Part shown: positions 21,301-33,076 of the stretch, piece after piece | Layout of the letters: each line of letters begins with the position of its first letter | Position numbering within the stretch: position 1 is the stretch's first letter | Assembly (NCBI GenBank): GCA_030015575.1 | Contig: JASDDO010000024.1 | Coordinates: 216,586,996-216,650,995, forward strand | Length of the DNA: 64,000 nucleotides | DNA from: Agapanthus africanus | Lineage: Eukaryota > Streptophyta > Magnoliopsida > Asparagales > Amaryllidaceae | Direction of reading: 5' to 3' | The notes under the pieces: generated by a model | Told to the model about the DNA's origin: nothing | Database searches by the model: none | The model's input: the letters and a program-made list of their open reading frames with translations, nothing else | Made by a program: the position numbers and the translations under genes

Positions 21301-21305
21301 ACCTC

Positions 21306-21830
21306 ACGTCGGCGCTTCTTCTCTGTTAGGGATGGTGCATTCAACCACGAAATCGGCGAGGGCATGGGCTTTGACGGCTTGCCTCAGTCGGTATCAGATG
21401 TCAAGCTGCGACAACTCCTATCTCCACATCTCCAAGCGGCTCGATGACTCGGGGGAACCAAGGATGTTTCCCAATGGTTGTTTGGTGAGAACGATGATGG
21501 TATGAGCCTGGACATAGTGCTGAAGTTTCCTGGATGTGATGACGAGCGCCAGGACTATCTTCTTGATGGTCGGGTATCTTGTCTCCGCGTCTTTAAAAAT
21601 GTGGCTGACGGAGTAGACCGACCTCTGTATACTCTCAGATTCTCTGATGAGCACGGAGCCGGAAGCCTGGTCAGAAACGACCAGATATATCAGCAGCTCT
21701 TCTCCTTCATCGGTCGGGTGAGAAGCGGTGAAGTCGTCAGATGAGTCTTGAGATGCTCGAAGGCTACTTGACACTCCTCGGACCACTCGAACCTAGAGAT
21801 TTTCCTCATGGTTTTGAAGAAAGGTAGGCA
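21306..21830 (-). pseudogene. pol: Element D RT end and first RNase H, Tat clade, decayed
   Basis: On the minus strand from 21830: LPFFKTMRKISRFEWSEEC, then EGEELLIYLVVSDQASGSVLIRE, AETRYPTIKK, LQHYVQAHTIIVLT and LADFVVECTIPN, the order of the Tat RT thumb to RNase H region. At least three stops. It is cut on the right by the element B LTR at 21831 and on the left by element F, and continues at 15657. Confidence 0.9.
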
Positions 21831-23002
21831 TGTTTCTCCCAATCAGAGCAAAGCTCTGTTGAAATTGGCGCTGACACGTGGCACTAGCGCCTGAACCATT
21901 TGCGCTATGCGCTTTTGAATAAGAGCTTTGCTCTCTGAAATTGGCGCAAGCCACCAGAGCGCGCCACGTGTCAGCAGCGCAAGCGCAGCGCACTAGCGCA
22001 GCGCACTGCGCTGCATGACACGTGTCATCACCACGAGCGCATGCGCTCTCTGATTGGTGCAAAGCGCCTGTAATGCAATGCATTTTCTAAAGGGCCAGGC
22101 CCAAATCAAAAAGATCAAGCAAGCCAAAATAAATTGCAAAGCAATAAAGGGGCAGAGCCCAAATAAAATTGATGCTCTGCATCATTTATAAAGGGCAGAG
22201 CCCAAAACAAATTGATGCTCTACATCCTTTCTGGGCAAAGCCCAAATAAAAATAAAAAGAAATGCAATGCAAAAGCAAATAAAATGTTGAACATTTTCAA
22301 CTGGACTTAGCCCAATTTTGGCCGTAAGTCCTTAAATTAAATTGACTGAGCAAGACTACTCTCCTAAATCAATTTACCTCCGATTCGAGGGTACATCTCC
22401 GAACTCCTCTGACACCCGTCGTTGTAATCCTTCAACGACGTCAGAGAGGTGACGAGTCCCGACGGCCATATATTAAATGGATCACCACGTTAAGTTGATC
22501 TTAGTCCCAAACAGGACTAACGTATCCTTAACGAACGTTTAAGTTGATCTTAGCCTCAATACGGCTAACGTATCCTTAAACTAAAAACACCAAACCCAAA
22601 TCTAAGTAAATAAGGATTTGGACTAAACCACGTCCTACGGGTGACGGTATTACTCAGTCTCCGTATACAATCCATGGGCAACCACAAACAAAACAAACAC
22701 ACACGACACGAAGTGAAATTCTGGAGAAGGGGAAAGTGGCTGCCGCGACGCAGTAGCGTAATTAACTGCAGGGGCTTGCGCCTGCAGGGAAGAGCGTCCC
22801 CACAATCAAAAACCCCTCAAACGAGGGGGAATCTGACGAAGTCTGCTACATCGGCCGCATCCGTCTAAACCTCCGATACACGGTGCCATAAATCAACTTG
22901 GAATCTTCGGAGAGGTAGAAGGATAAAACCATATATCATCTGCCCCGAATCTCAGGCACAGACGTCCCTCACGTCGTCTCCGCCGCCATTCGGAGGGGAA
23001 CA
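21831..23002 (+). repeat. 5' LTR of element B (1172 bp, internally deleted)
   Basis: Starts TGTTTCTCCC and ends GGGGAACA, five bases before the primer site. Nearly identical to parts of the element A LTR but lacks the equivalent of about 7460-8290 (G-box repeats, TATA box) and of about 8960-9480 (27-bp repeats and one hairpin copy). U5 hairpins are at 22741-22755, 22766-22787 and 22813-22828. Without the TATA region it may be unable to drive its own transcription. Inserted in D's RT at 21830/21831; AGGCA (21826-21830) would be the left target repeat. Confidence 0.85.
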
Positions 23003-23007
23003 GATTC

Positions 23008-23026
23008 TGGCACGCCCGGTGGGACC
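23008..23026 (+). other. Primer binding site of element B
   Basis: TGGCACGCCCGGTGGGACC begins five bases after the LTR end. Type and position fit a Tat-clade primer site; I do not assign the tRNA with certainty. Confidence 0.75.
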
Positions 23027-23087
23027 TTTTCCTCTTTCCACTCCACACTTCGTGTGTCGTCCTCACGAACCGATCGCTGTTTGTTAA

Positions 23088-26000
23088 ATGGTTGCCTTCG
23101 GATTTCAAGTTACTAAGATTTGGTCTTTTGCCTGGCGCAGAACTCAAGATTCAATGGCCTTTAACTGCACCAACTGCTCGAAATGCCACTGCAACGGACG
23201 CCCCACCTCACCGGGAGGTGTAGCATATGGGACCCAAGCGGCTTCCTTTCTCGCTCTGCCGGTAGACCAGGTGACCCAGGCCACCACCGGCCTGTTTTTC
23301 GGGACCATGATCCCACCTACAAGCTTCTCTATGCCAATACCTGCACCGGAAGTGAACAAGAAGTCGGTCTTCGACCGGCTCACTGCTACGACGGCCCCTG
23401 TCAACGGGTCGCCCGCTACTAAACCGACAGCCTCTTTTTTCACCGGGCTAAATCAGAACTCTAAACTGGCTGTCCCAAGGAAAGCAATAACTGCTGCTCC
23501 AGAAGTCGTCAAGGCGGCTTCCCCTGTCAAAGAGTCAGTCTTTTCAAGACTGACGATTCCTGCTCCTGCCCCTTCTCGAGGATCCGTCTTCGACAGGTTG
23601 AATATCACCCCTCAAAAGACAACCTCAGTATTTAAGAGGTTAACACCAGCGACGCCTCATTCAGACAGGGGGCAAAAAGAAGCTATCTCTATCTCTGAGC
23701 CAGTCCCAACGGCTCGTCGTGCTCGACGTCGCCATTGGCGACGAGTGAGGAAGGCAGGGGCAACTCCCCCTCAGGGCTAACCCCACCGGCTCCAGTGGTG
23801 GAAGTCAACGCTGCTGTTCCAACTGGAAACAGCTTTGAACTGCTGAGGAGGGTACGTAAGAATTCTCCAACTGCTACACTGAAAAGATCTCCTCCGCCTG
23901 AGGAGAGAGTTCCAGAAACGAAGCAAGAACACCCTCCTCAACGGCTGTCCTCAAGAATTTATAAAGTTTGGAGGAGGGTTCAAGACTCCGTGATCGACCC
24001 AGATCACTCCCATCAACGAAAGAAGACGAAGGTGCAAAAAGGAAAAGACCGTCCTATTGAACAGCAAGGGACAACGATCGCTAGGGTACCCACTGCAACG
24101 GCCCATTCAACTTCAACGGCCCACAAAAGAAGAAGGCCAGAGAAAACCCCAACGCCGATGACGAATATCAGAGGTGGTGAACCCAAACGCCCTAAGTCAA
24201 GGGGCATGATAGTTCATACCGTCTACGTGGCATCTGGTAAAGAAGATAGCCGCATATCTATGGGTCATCGACCGCTCACCCGATCAGTGACCAAGGCACA
24301 GGAGCAACAGCAAAAGCTCCAAGAAATGATGAATGCTATGGCTGCACTTACCGGACCAAAAGAAAGCCCTGAAACGTCCTCGGACGAACGTCAGGAGGAA
24401 GAAACCGACGCTGAATTCCTTCGTCGGATATTGGAGAAGAAGGACAAAGGGGTTGCTGAACAAGCAGCCAACATACAGCTTATGGGCCTCCTCTTCCAAG
24501 ACATGATAGGGATGATGATACAACAAGATACTCTGGCTGAAGAGACCCGATCGTCCTTGGAGACGATAGGGGAGAGACATCAAATCCTCCACCAGCTCTA
24601 TCGACAGCTAAAAAGGATACAATCTCCAAAGCTGATTTGGATGAGTACATCGCCCAGCAAATACGGGTTCATCATGCGACCGAAGCGGCCGGTCAGGTCG
24701 TAAAAACGGGGCGGCCATATCCAAGTTGGTACGATCAAATCAAGTACCCACCCGGTTACACAATTCCCAAGTTCCATGTCGACAAAGGGACGGGCAATCC
24801 TCATCAGCATGTTGCCCAGTTCAGGGCACTCTGCGGCAACACCGGCGGTGATGACAAGCTGTTGCTTCGCCAGTTTGTTGGAAGCTTATCAGATACGGCG
24901 TTCGAATGGTACTCTGAGCTCCCGAACGACTCTATTAAAACCTTCGCGGAGATGGAGCTGCTGTTTACTCAGCGTTTTGCAAGCGCCAGTGAACGTACCC
25001 CGATGACGGCACTGATTAACGCCAGGATAAAACCCGGCGAGACGTTGGTTCAGTACGCTATACGATGGCGGAACTTATGGTCGAAGTGTGAGCAGCGCAT
25101 TGAAGAAGCTCCAGCGGTGGGTATGTTTGTGGGAACCCTTGATCCGCAAGTGACCATCTCACAATTTATGATGTTTTTCAAGCCAACTACCTTCCAGGCC
25201 TTGATTGACAAACTAGCGCAAATGGTTCAAATGGGCCATAAACCCCCTCTTCCAAGGCCGGACTCCCGAAATGACAAAGGGAAGGGAAAAGCGATCGTCG
25301 TCGCTAATGCTCAACAACAACCGAGCGACTCGAAGCCGGTTGCTCGTCAAAATAATATACGCCCGTACGTACCCCTTGAGGATAGGATGGGACGTCCTTA
25401 TTCCTTTCCCCGCGATAAAACGAGGAGGTTATTCGAGCTGGTATTGCGCAACAGACTCATAAATCTGCTGGATCCAAAACGTCCGTTGCAACCAAGTGAC
25501 GTCAACGAGCCCAACTACTGTCCTTATCATCGAGTACTAGGCCATCCGATCGAAGATTGCTACGTTTTCAAGAATTGGCTTGAAAACCAGTACCGACAGG
25601 GCAAGTTCGCGTTATCTGACAAATGGAAGGTGAATCCCCCGCAGCCCCACACCTCTAAGGGGACGAATATGCCGGGGGCAACATGCTCCGTCATTGAAGA
25701 AGCTCCTTGGGAGGTTGTATTATCAGCTAAGATAAAGAGGATGCTAAACGATCTTCAGACATGTCCAGCGATCAAGTGGAAGAACCCGTTGGAACCGCAG
25801 GTCATTGAAGGGATGTTGAAGCTGCGTACAACTTCAAAGACCGATGGTGGTGGCTCAAACACTCACAGCCAGCCGTCAAAATCTTCGAAAAAGAAGAAGA
25901 AGAAATCTAAGAAGCCCGTGAAGCCTGGCGACAAGCGCACGGACTTACAAAAGCAAATTGACGCGCTGGATGAATACAACCAAAAGGCACGGACTCCCAT

Positions 26001-26745
26001 TACGCTCCAAGAGTTCCTCAATCACATCTTTCAAGAAGAAGATGAGGGAGAAAGTTCATCGGATGAATCCGAGGAATATGTGGCGAGCTGTCATATGATT
26101 TCCCATTCGATCACGAACGATGAGGAGACTCCTTGCACCGAAAAGCTGGGGGCAGATCCTGAACCAAAAGTTCTGGGGCCATCAGATGAAGTAATTGACG
26201 CATTCCTTAATGAAGCTCAGTTGAAAAGTAAAGCTGATCGGGAGCGCGAGGCGGCTATATTTGAAAGGGCCAAGCGCCAGCGACTTGATAAAGGAGCTGA
26301 GACGATCCCGTTGGAGCTAAACACCTCCGCTACCGACAAAAGCCAATTCAAGATGAGGAAAAAGTTTGCTAAGGCCATATCAATGGGCATGAAGCTACCA
26401 TCCTCTGAAGGAAACATCACTGGTGAAATGGAAACGCACCCCTCCTATTGCTTATATCATCAAAAGATTTCACACCCCACTCAAGAGTGTAAAGCTTTCG
26501 ATAAATGGTGGCAAGGATACGTTGCTCATCGACAATGCTTTAAGCGGGAAAAGCGTAAAACTCGTCGAGAGCAAAGAAATACGACCGAAGGATTAAAAGA
26601 ACTACCGGCAATTGTCGCATGGTTAACACTGGCGGGCCACAAATGCCTACATTCGGGAGTGATTCTGATGAAGAGCTTACGATGTTGCATTTGACCTTGG
26701 AGGAATTGGGAACCGCAAGATATATTTTAAAACTGGATTCATTTT
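23088..26745 (+). pseudogene. gag: Element B gag (and start of pol) with three frame changes
   Basis: ATG at 23088. The N-terminal part is Pro/Ser/Thr-rich with four SVF-RL words (SVFDRL, SVFSRL, SVFDRL, SVFKRL) at intervals. The frame changes at about 23740-23775, then a basic, then Gln/Glu-rich segment runs to about 24640, where it changes again. From 24637 comes the plant retrotransposon gag core (FHVDKGTGNPHQHVAQFRA, FEWYSELP, FAEMELLFTQRF, then a YCPYHRVLGHPIEDC zinc-binding-like stretch) and a Lys-rich tail. A second C-H-H-C-like stretch (YCLYHQKISHPTQEC) is near 26445. A last frame change near 26615 leads to SDEELTMLHLTLEELGTARY, ending at 26745 where LTR G2 sequence begins. Protease onward is missing. 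Confidence 0.9.
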
Positions 26746-28252
26746 AAAGAGCGGTTTTCCCTTAATATATGCACATTACTGTTCCATGTTGCATGATTTA
26801 CGGATATGCTTACATTCTGTTATATGTCGCATACATCATGCTTTACGATTTTACGCATTTAGATATGCTGTTTCATGAGATTTCTGGATTTAAGAACCGT
26901 GGTTATTTCTAAAGAAAGTATGTATTGTTTTAAAAATCCGGTTTCTCTTGATATGATATTTGTATAGTCCACCATGAGTTTTCTCGGCTCTTGAGCGATA
27001 TCATACACCCGATTCGAGGAGGAGGAGGAATCGTCTGCGGGTGCATGGTGGACCCGGTGAGGTACCCCGGGGCAAGATGGTCGCAGATGATGGCGTTGAG
27101 CCTGGCAGGGGAACACTCCCTACCGGTGATAGTATTTTGGACCTGGCGGTTATCCGGAGGATACCGACCGGAGTCATGAGATAGATACATGCCAGTCCGG
27201 ATAGCAGGAGCCTGAGATATGAGGATTTACGTGTCGATACTGGACACGGGTTTCATGATGTTTTCGAGTGTCGGTGTTGGACACTCAAGTTCCACGATTT
27301 GATGTGTCATTGAGGGACACACATTCTTTGATATCCTCATATATTTACATGGATACATGCATTTATTTTATTGTTGGATGTGATCCACATGCATACAGGC
27401 ATTTATTATATTGTTGGATGTTATCCACATGCATACAGACATTTATTATTTTGTTGGCACACATTTACATACGGTCGCCCTAGATATCATAGTATCACCT
27501 TCATGATATAGTTGATCTAGGAATCGTTGTTTATTCGATTTCTACCTGTTGATTTTTTCTACTCACGAGTTGGCAACTCACCCTCATTGTGCCATAGTTC
27601 TTGCAGGTTGACCGTTTGGATCAGTAGCGTCATCGCTGGCACACAGCTACATTTGGATGATTTGCTTTGGTAGGTGGGACATTTGGATCGTGCCCACTAT
27701 TGTATTATTATTTCTATTGTATCTAGTCAACTCCATCAATCAAAACTAGTATTTGTATAAATAATAAAACTCGATGAGACTTGTAGTTGCGAGATTGAGC
27801 GATGGGTTTTATGTTCACTTATTGGGTTGATGTCTTGCTTTATTCATTATATTTTGTGTTGATATTCGCCATTGGGCGTCGTATACTTGTTTTATTACTT
27901 GCGTAGTTATGAATCCGCCGTTTGGTGAAGAGCTAGCTCCCGCTTGGGGATGCCTTTATTATCATTATGTATTTGTGGTTTTGAATCAAAATATACTTAG
28001 GAGGTGATGCCCAATTTTTATTAAAAGACGAAACATGTTTTTCAACTAGTTTGATAAACTTGCATTTTTTCATGTTCCTTTTTCTATGCATTTAAGAAAA
28101 CATTTTACTTCATTATATCTTATTTCAAAACTTCACCTCTTTTATTTCTTAAAAAGGTTTAGATTTCTGGGTTTTAGCTTACTTGAATTACGTTACGCTT
28201 TTAGACGTTGCGTGATTTAAGTGCTGGTCACGAGCTAATATTTCGGGTCGTG
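26746..28252 (+). repeat. LTR fragment G2 (3' part of a long LTR)
   Basis: The right end TTTCGGGTCGTGACA at 28252 matches, in reverse complement, the TGTCACGACCC edge of G4 at 56450. The two share further blocks, including GTTGGCAACTCA followed by TTGCAG (27570-27608; G4 counterpart about 56975-57030) and a CC(T/C)-rich GATCAGTATCC-type zone. The left end is truncated and lacks a TGTAAC start. Inferred + from the position of AATAATAAAA near 27755. No ORF. The left boundary is approximate. Confidence 0.75.
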
Positions 28253-28808
28253 ACAGTTGCCGACGAGCATATGAATGATTGCAAGCCATGACTCTTGATC
28301 TGTTAAAAATGGTTCTTTCCTTGTGAAGAAGAAGAAGAACATTGCTTCAGAATATAAAAATAAGCATTTAAGTCTAAGCATAGAAAGTGTTGTGCATGAT
28401 GGAACTATTTCCAAGCTCTGACAAAAGGAAGGCATTGGAAAAGAAAGAGTTGAATCATGAAAACAGAGAAAGAAAGTGGAACGATTCCCTCGTGTCCTAT
28501 AGCAGCGCCTCACGTGCATGACACGTGAGCACCGGCGCTATTCCTTTTCAGGATTAAATCCTACAACAGCGCATCACCTGCATAACATGTGGGTGCCGGC
28601 GCTAGTTTTTTTAGGATTAAATCCTATGGAAGCGCCTCACGTGCATGACACGTGAATGCTGGCACTAATTTTATATATAACAACGCCTCATGTGAAGCAC
28701 ATGTGAGTGTTGGCGTAAAAAAAAGGAGAACTTTGTTATTCATGCTTCAAAAAAATTTATACATTGGTAATAAGGATAATAAAAAAAAAGAAACAAACAT
28801 CAAAAAGT
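28253..28808. repeat. Element C 3' region with degenerate G-box tandem units
   Basis: From 28498 to 28720, three to four ~57-bp units of AGCGCCTCACGTGCATGACACGTG type, separated by AGGATT-AAATCCT palindromes; later units decay (CACATG, ACATGTG). 28253-28495 has no clear feature. An A-rich tract precedes the antisense ORF end. Confidence 0.7.
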
Positions 28809-29314
28809 TTACAATGGAAAAACGCTAAACTCTGGACATGGATTCTCAAACTCAAAAGCAAGTTTGAGCAATGCACGTTCAGCTTCATCAACCATCTTTT
28901 TGTACATCTTCTCTCGGATGCAAGCGTCGGGGTCACCACTGATGTCCTCCGCCCTCTGATATGCTGATACTGTCGCCTTTTGTTGAAAGACACAGTGCAA
29001 GATAGAAACAAGAATATCTCACCGTTTCTTCATGATCAACCCCATCAGATACACCGAATGCACTTTGTCCTCAGCATCATCGAGCGCTTGGAGCGGCATA
29101 ACCTCAAGACGCCCAGGTATAGCCTCTCAGATCGACCCAACGATGATCTTTAAGAGGGCGGAACGGCGGGAGAGCAATCGACCGTTGTAATCTTCGAAAC
29201 GCGCATCGCCTCATCATATTGGGCCATAGTGTATTCCTGGCCTTAGCAGCGACCTTGGATACGAATCTCCTCATAATAGATGATCTCTTCAAGATCATAC
29301 AGATGACCGGCCAT
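28809..29314 (-). pseudogene. Antisense additional ORF of element C, frameshifted
   Basis: Homologue of the 168-aa antisense ORF of element A (6263-6769) at the same place before the LTR. ATG at 29312-29314, stop at 28809-28811, total 506 bp against 507 bp, with an early stop after about 20 residues and shifts. Conserved segments: YEEIRIQGR near the start, ALDDAEDKVHSVYL in the middle, FEFENPCP at the end. A CAG preceded by TTTATTTT lies five bases before the ATG, exactly as in A. Inactive copy, useful as evidence that the ORF is a real family gene. Confidence 0.8.
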
Positions 29315-29639
29315 GGTACCTGAAAATAAACCAGGTGGAGTGAGCAATAAAAATGCTGGGACTACTAACTAAAAAGCTAGTGGACCCCATAAAATTAAGG
29401 TGGTGGCTCATCAATGATGAGACATGTGCCCAATGTGAGAATCCAAAAAGATTCTCATTAAATGAATAGTGGTCATTAAACAGTGGAGTTAAAAACTCCC
29501 AATATTCCCCGAAAGGAAGGCTCTTTAAAACAAACAACATATTCAAATCTGTTTTTAAAAAAAGGTATTAAAACCCCAAAAAAATTCTGAAAAAAAGAGG
29601 GGGAAACATCCAAGAACAGTAAAGGGAATAAAATTTCCA

Positions 29640-31490
29640 AAGTTCTTAAGATCCAAATAAGAGCTAAGCTCTGCAAAAAAATGGAATTAAATTCCCCCAA
29701 GCAATGGGATTAAATCCCAAAGATCCCCATATTAGAAAATTCATAGGTTAATTGATGGAATCAAATTCCAGGAAAATGTCAAAATTGACAACAGGGTAAA
29801 ACCCTTAGAAGGAGAATCAAAGATTCTCAAGTCTTAGATGAGCACATTAAGATCCACGATCTATAAAAAGAAATGTTTTTTTTAGATCTCCAAAAAATCG
29901 ATTCAAAAAAAAGGAGCTAAGCTCTATCAAACCTGATAATGAATTCAAAATCCAAAAATAAAAAGGGGGGTTAAGAGCTAAGCTCTGGTCATATTCCTTA
30001 CTAAGAAACTCGGCAGAGTATACTCTATTCAAAAGAGTTTTGAGAGACAGAGATCTAAACTCTGAGAAACGAGAATTAAATTCTTAAAAGAAAGGAAGGT
30101 TCAAAAAGGAAGATGAACAGATAGCAGTCATCTCAAAGGTCTAAGGCTATATTTATAAGATGTGGGGGGAACAGTTCAACTTCCTAGATGATCCAACGGT
30201 GGTAAAAGTGACACCGTTGCACAACGGTATAAGCCACGTGAGAACAACGGTGGGGTGGGGGGAATTTGTTCCCTTAATAATTAAACATAATAAAGAGATC
30301 TAAGCTCTATTAAATTCTAACGAGGAAGAGTCTCACGTGATCCTCACGAGAGCGCCGGCGCCAACCTCTTATAGGATTAAATCCTATGGTGGCGTCGCAC
30401 ATCAATTTCACGTGGGCGCCAATGTGCAAAGCACAGGAGCGCCTATCATATATAAGAATTAAATTCTTAATGACGCCCATATGCACAACACGTGAGTGCC
30501 GGTGCCCAAATTAAAAGCAGATAGAATTAAATTCTACATTGGGGATATTTTCCTAAAATCTGGGATATTCTCTGTTAAACAGAGTTGTTGGATCAAAGAT
30601 CCAATAGTAATGGTAAATTATCAAATGATAGAATTAAATTATATTAGGAGAAAATATCTTCTTAATCTTTCTAAGTGAGAAAGATATTCTCGGTTGGATG
30701 AAAAATCCAATGATAGAATCAAATTCTATTCTGGGAATATATTTTCCCAATCTTTATAAACAAAAGAAAGATCGTGCTTTGTAAAACAGAGTACCCTTGG
30801 ATTGAAAATCCAATGGTGATTAAAATTTACCGATTGATAGAAATAAAATTCTATTTATGGGAAAATATTTCTCCAATCTTATTAAAAAAAAGAAAACATA
30901 TTCGGTAAAACAGAAATCTTTGGATCAAAGATCCCATGGTGGAAAAATTCCCCAAATAATTTTTGAGACCAATTAAATCAATTGGTATCTCTTAATGAGA
31001 GATTTTCTCAAAACTAATTAACTATTTGCCTCTCTTATATAAAGGACCTGAGACTTCAAGTCTCAGAGGAGAAAAGGCGCAGAAAAAGAGAATCGACCCT
31101 ATAAGCTTCCTCAAAAAAAAGATCTCCTTCCTTTCAAGCATAGGTAAAAAAAAGAAGAGATCAAAAATATCTCCCTTGCCTAGTAAAAACGGAAACAAGG
31201 GTTTAACCCTTCATATAAGAACTTAGTTCTTCCTCTGATTTGAGATTTGCAAAGCAAATCTCCTCATAAGTTGAGAATTCAATTCTCATCGGGGAGATTC
31301 TGTTCTTCAAACTCAAAATCTAGGGGGGAAAAACTAGGTTAAAAAATAAAAAAGAAAAAGGAAGGAAAAAAATATATGTTCGGGGAATTTAATTCCTCTG
31401 AAAATAGGGTTTAACCCTATAAAGAAACTTAGTTCTTATAAAAAAAACCATAAGAACTTAGTTCTTAGAAAAAACTTGATCTCAGATCTT
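29640..31490. repeat. Short-palindrome field of element C (upstream of and inside the LTR)
   Basis: Dozens of inverted repeats with three-base loops and five- to nine-base stems, all different: AGAGC-TAA-GCTCT (29660), GGAAT-TAA-ATTCC (29683), GGGAT-TAA-ATCCC (29706), GGATC-AAA-GATCC (about 30590), GAGACT-TCA-AGTCTC (about 31049), AAGGGT-TTA-ACCCTT (about 31197), GATTTGC-AAA-GCAAATC (about 31243), GAGAAT-TCA-ATTCTC (about 31272), AAGAAC-TTA-GTTCTT (31450). Same style as 6840-8260 in element A but mostly different stems. Confidence 0.8.
30249..30266 (+). other. Polypurine tract of element C
   Basis: GGTGGGGTGGGGGGAATT directly before the TGTT start of the LTR; compare 7361-7375. Confidence 0.8.
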
Positions 31491-32701
31491 CAAAACAAAG
31501 ATCTTGGTCAAATTTAATTTCTAAAAAAGAAAAGAAACTCAGCACCTCACGTGAAAAACACGTAAGCGCCCAAGAGATTCCCAAAAAATAAAGAACTCGG
31601 CGCCTCACGTGCTTCCCACATGGGCATCCCAACAAAGGACTCAGCGCCTCATGTGAAAAACGCATGGGCGCCCAAAACAGAAGGCCAGCGCCTCATGAGA
31701 AATACACGTGAGCGCTAAGTAAAGTACTTAGCACTTCATATACAGCCAAAACGGCTGAGTGCTTAGCACTGATTGGGCAGCACCCAGCGCCTCACGTGCT
31801 CCTCACGTGGACGCCATACAAAAGTGCTTAGCACTTCATATTCAGTCAAAATGAGAAAACTTATTGGACAGCGACCATGACTGAGTGCTTCACATGATAC
31901 ACATGTGAGCGCCAGAGCCCCAAACATGTGCTTATCACTTTTGCATAAAGAAAAAAAGGCTGAGCAAACAGAACCCAAATAAATGCTTAGAACTTTTGAA
32001 TAATAAAAAAAGAAGAAAGAAGAAAAGACTGAGCAAACCAAGCCCAAATTGCCTAAAAGTCTCTCTAAAGCAGCTGAGCCCAAATGCTCTGTTGATTGGA
32101 TCTTTAATAAAATTTAATGATCCCTAAAATATTGCTAAGTTGATCTTACTCTCAAATAAGACTAACGTATCCTCGGTTAAAATGAATTGAGCCCAAATGC
32201 TCATATATTTAAGTTGATCTTAATCTCAAACTAGATTAACGGTCCTTAAATAAAACAAACATTTTTAAACTAAAGAAAAATATGACTTAAGTTCAAAACT
32301 CAAACCCCAAATCTAAAATATACGAATTTAGACTAATCCGTTCCTTACGGGGGACGACGTAAATTAGTCTCCGTATACAATCCACGGAAAACCTAAACAA
32401 ACACGACACGAAGTGAACTGCTGAAGAAGGAGAAAATGGTTATCGCGACGCGATAACGTAACTAACTGCAGGAGTTTGCACTTGCAGGGAAAAGCGTCCC
32501 CACAATCAAAAACCCCTCAAAAATGAGGGGGCACCTGATAAAGTCTGTTACAACGGTCACGTCTATCCAAACCTCCGATACATAGTGCCATAAATTAACT
32601 TGGTATCTTTGGAGAGGTGGGTGGATAAGTCCAAACAGCATCTGCCCCCAAATTCAGGCTAGACGTCCCAACGTCTCAGTCCGGTCTTTCAGCGGTGAAC
32701 A
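30267..32701 (+). repeat. 3' LTR of element C (2435 bp)
   Basis: Starts TGTTCCCTTA after the polypurine tract and ends GGTGAACA. Alignable with the element A and B LTRs over the last ~600 bp at visibly lower identity. TATA box TTATATAAAG at about 31036. G-box-like CACGTG or CATGTG units recur at 30340-30500 and 31550-31930. U5 hairpins at 32440-32456, 32466-32487 and 32513-32530. It ends inside the 3' LTR of Athila element E, whose sequence resumes at 32702. Confidence 0.85.
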
Positions 32702-33060
32702 ACACTCATTACATGCCCACTTACTCATCCACTTGCTCCACTTGAGTGTTCATACCAAGACATGTCTGCCCTCTAGATTCATGCATCTAAAATGAATTCA
32801 CACTTGCATTATGTTGAACCAATCTTGCTAAAAGTGTTATGCACTTGTTGCAAAATCTTTTCGTATCTTGGTCCGTTTTTCGTTTCGGTTTCTATATCGG
32901 CTCACAAATGTCGTATCCTTGCATTTTGAGTGTGTTTCCAGTATTTTTTCATGAATACCTGTATCCCGTACTTATTGAGCAGACATGGGTTAATAGCACC
33001 GATATTTACAAAAATAATAACGAATGAACGATATTAAAATGCAGATTTTCGTGATGAACA
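32702..33060 (-). repeat. 3' LTR remnant of Athila element E
   Basis: Matches the outer 355 bp of the 5' LTR (44951-45304). Minus-strand start TGTTCATCACG at 33060 next to the polypurine tract. The remaining ~1350 bp of this LTR are missing because element C joins here. Confidence 0.9.
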
Positions 33061-33076
33061 AATACCCCCAAACTTA
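33061..33076 (-). other. Polypurine tract of element E
   Basis: The minus strand reads AAGTTTGGGGGTATT and then the LTR start. Similar motifs occur at 34598-34609 and 36256-36270. Confidence 0.85.

Noticed and set aside
21831..32701. LTRs at 21831-23002 and 30267-32701 as the pair of one element
   Set aside because: Flanking five-mers differ (AGGCA versus ACACT) and the two LTRs are much more diverged from each other than the first is from element A.
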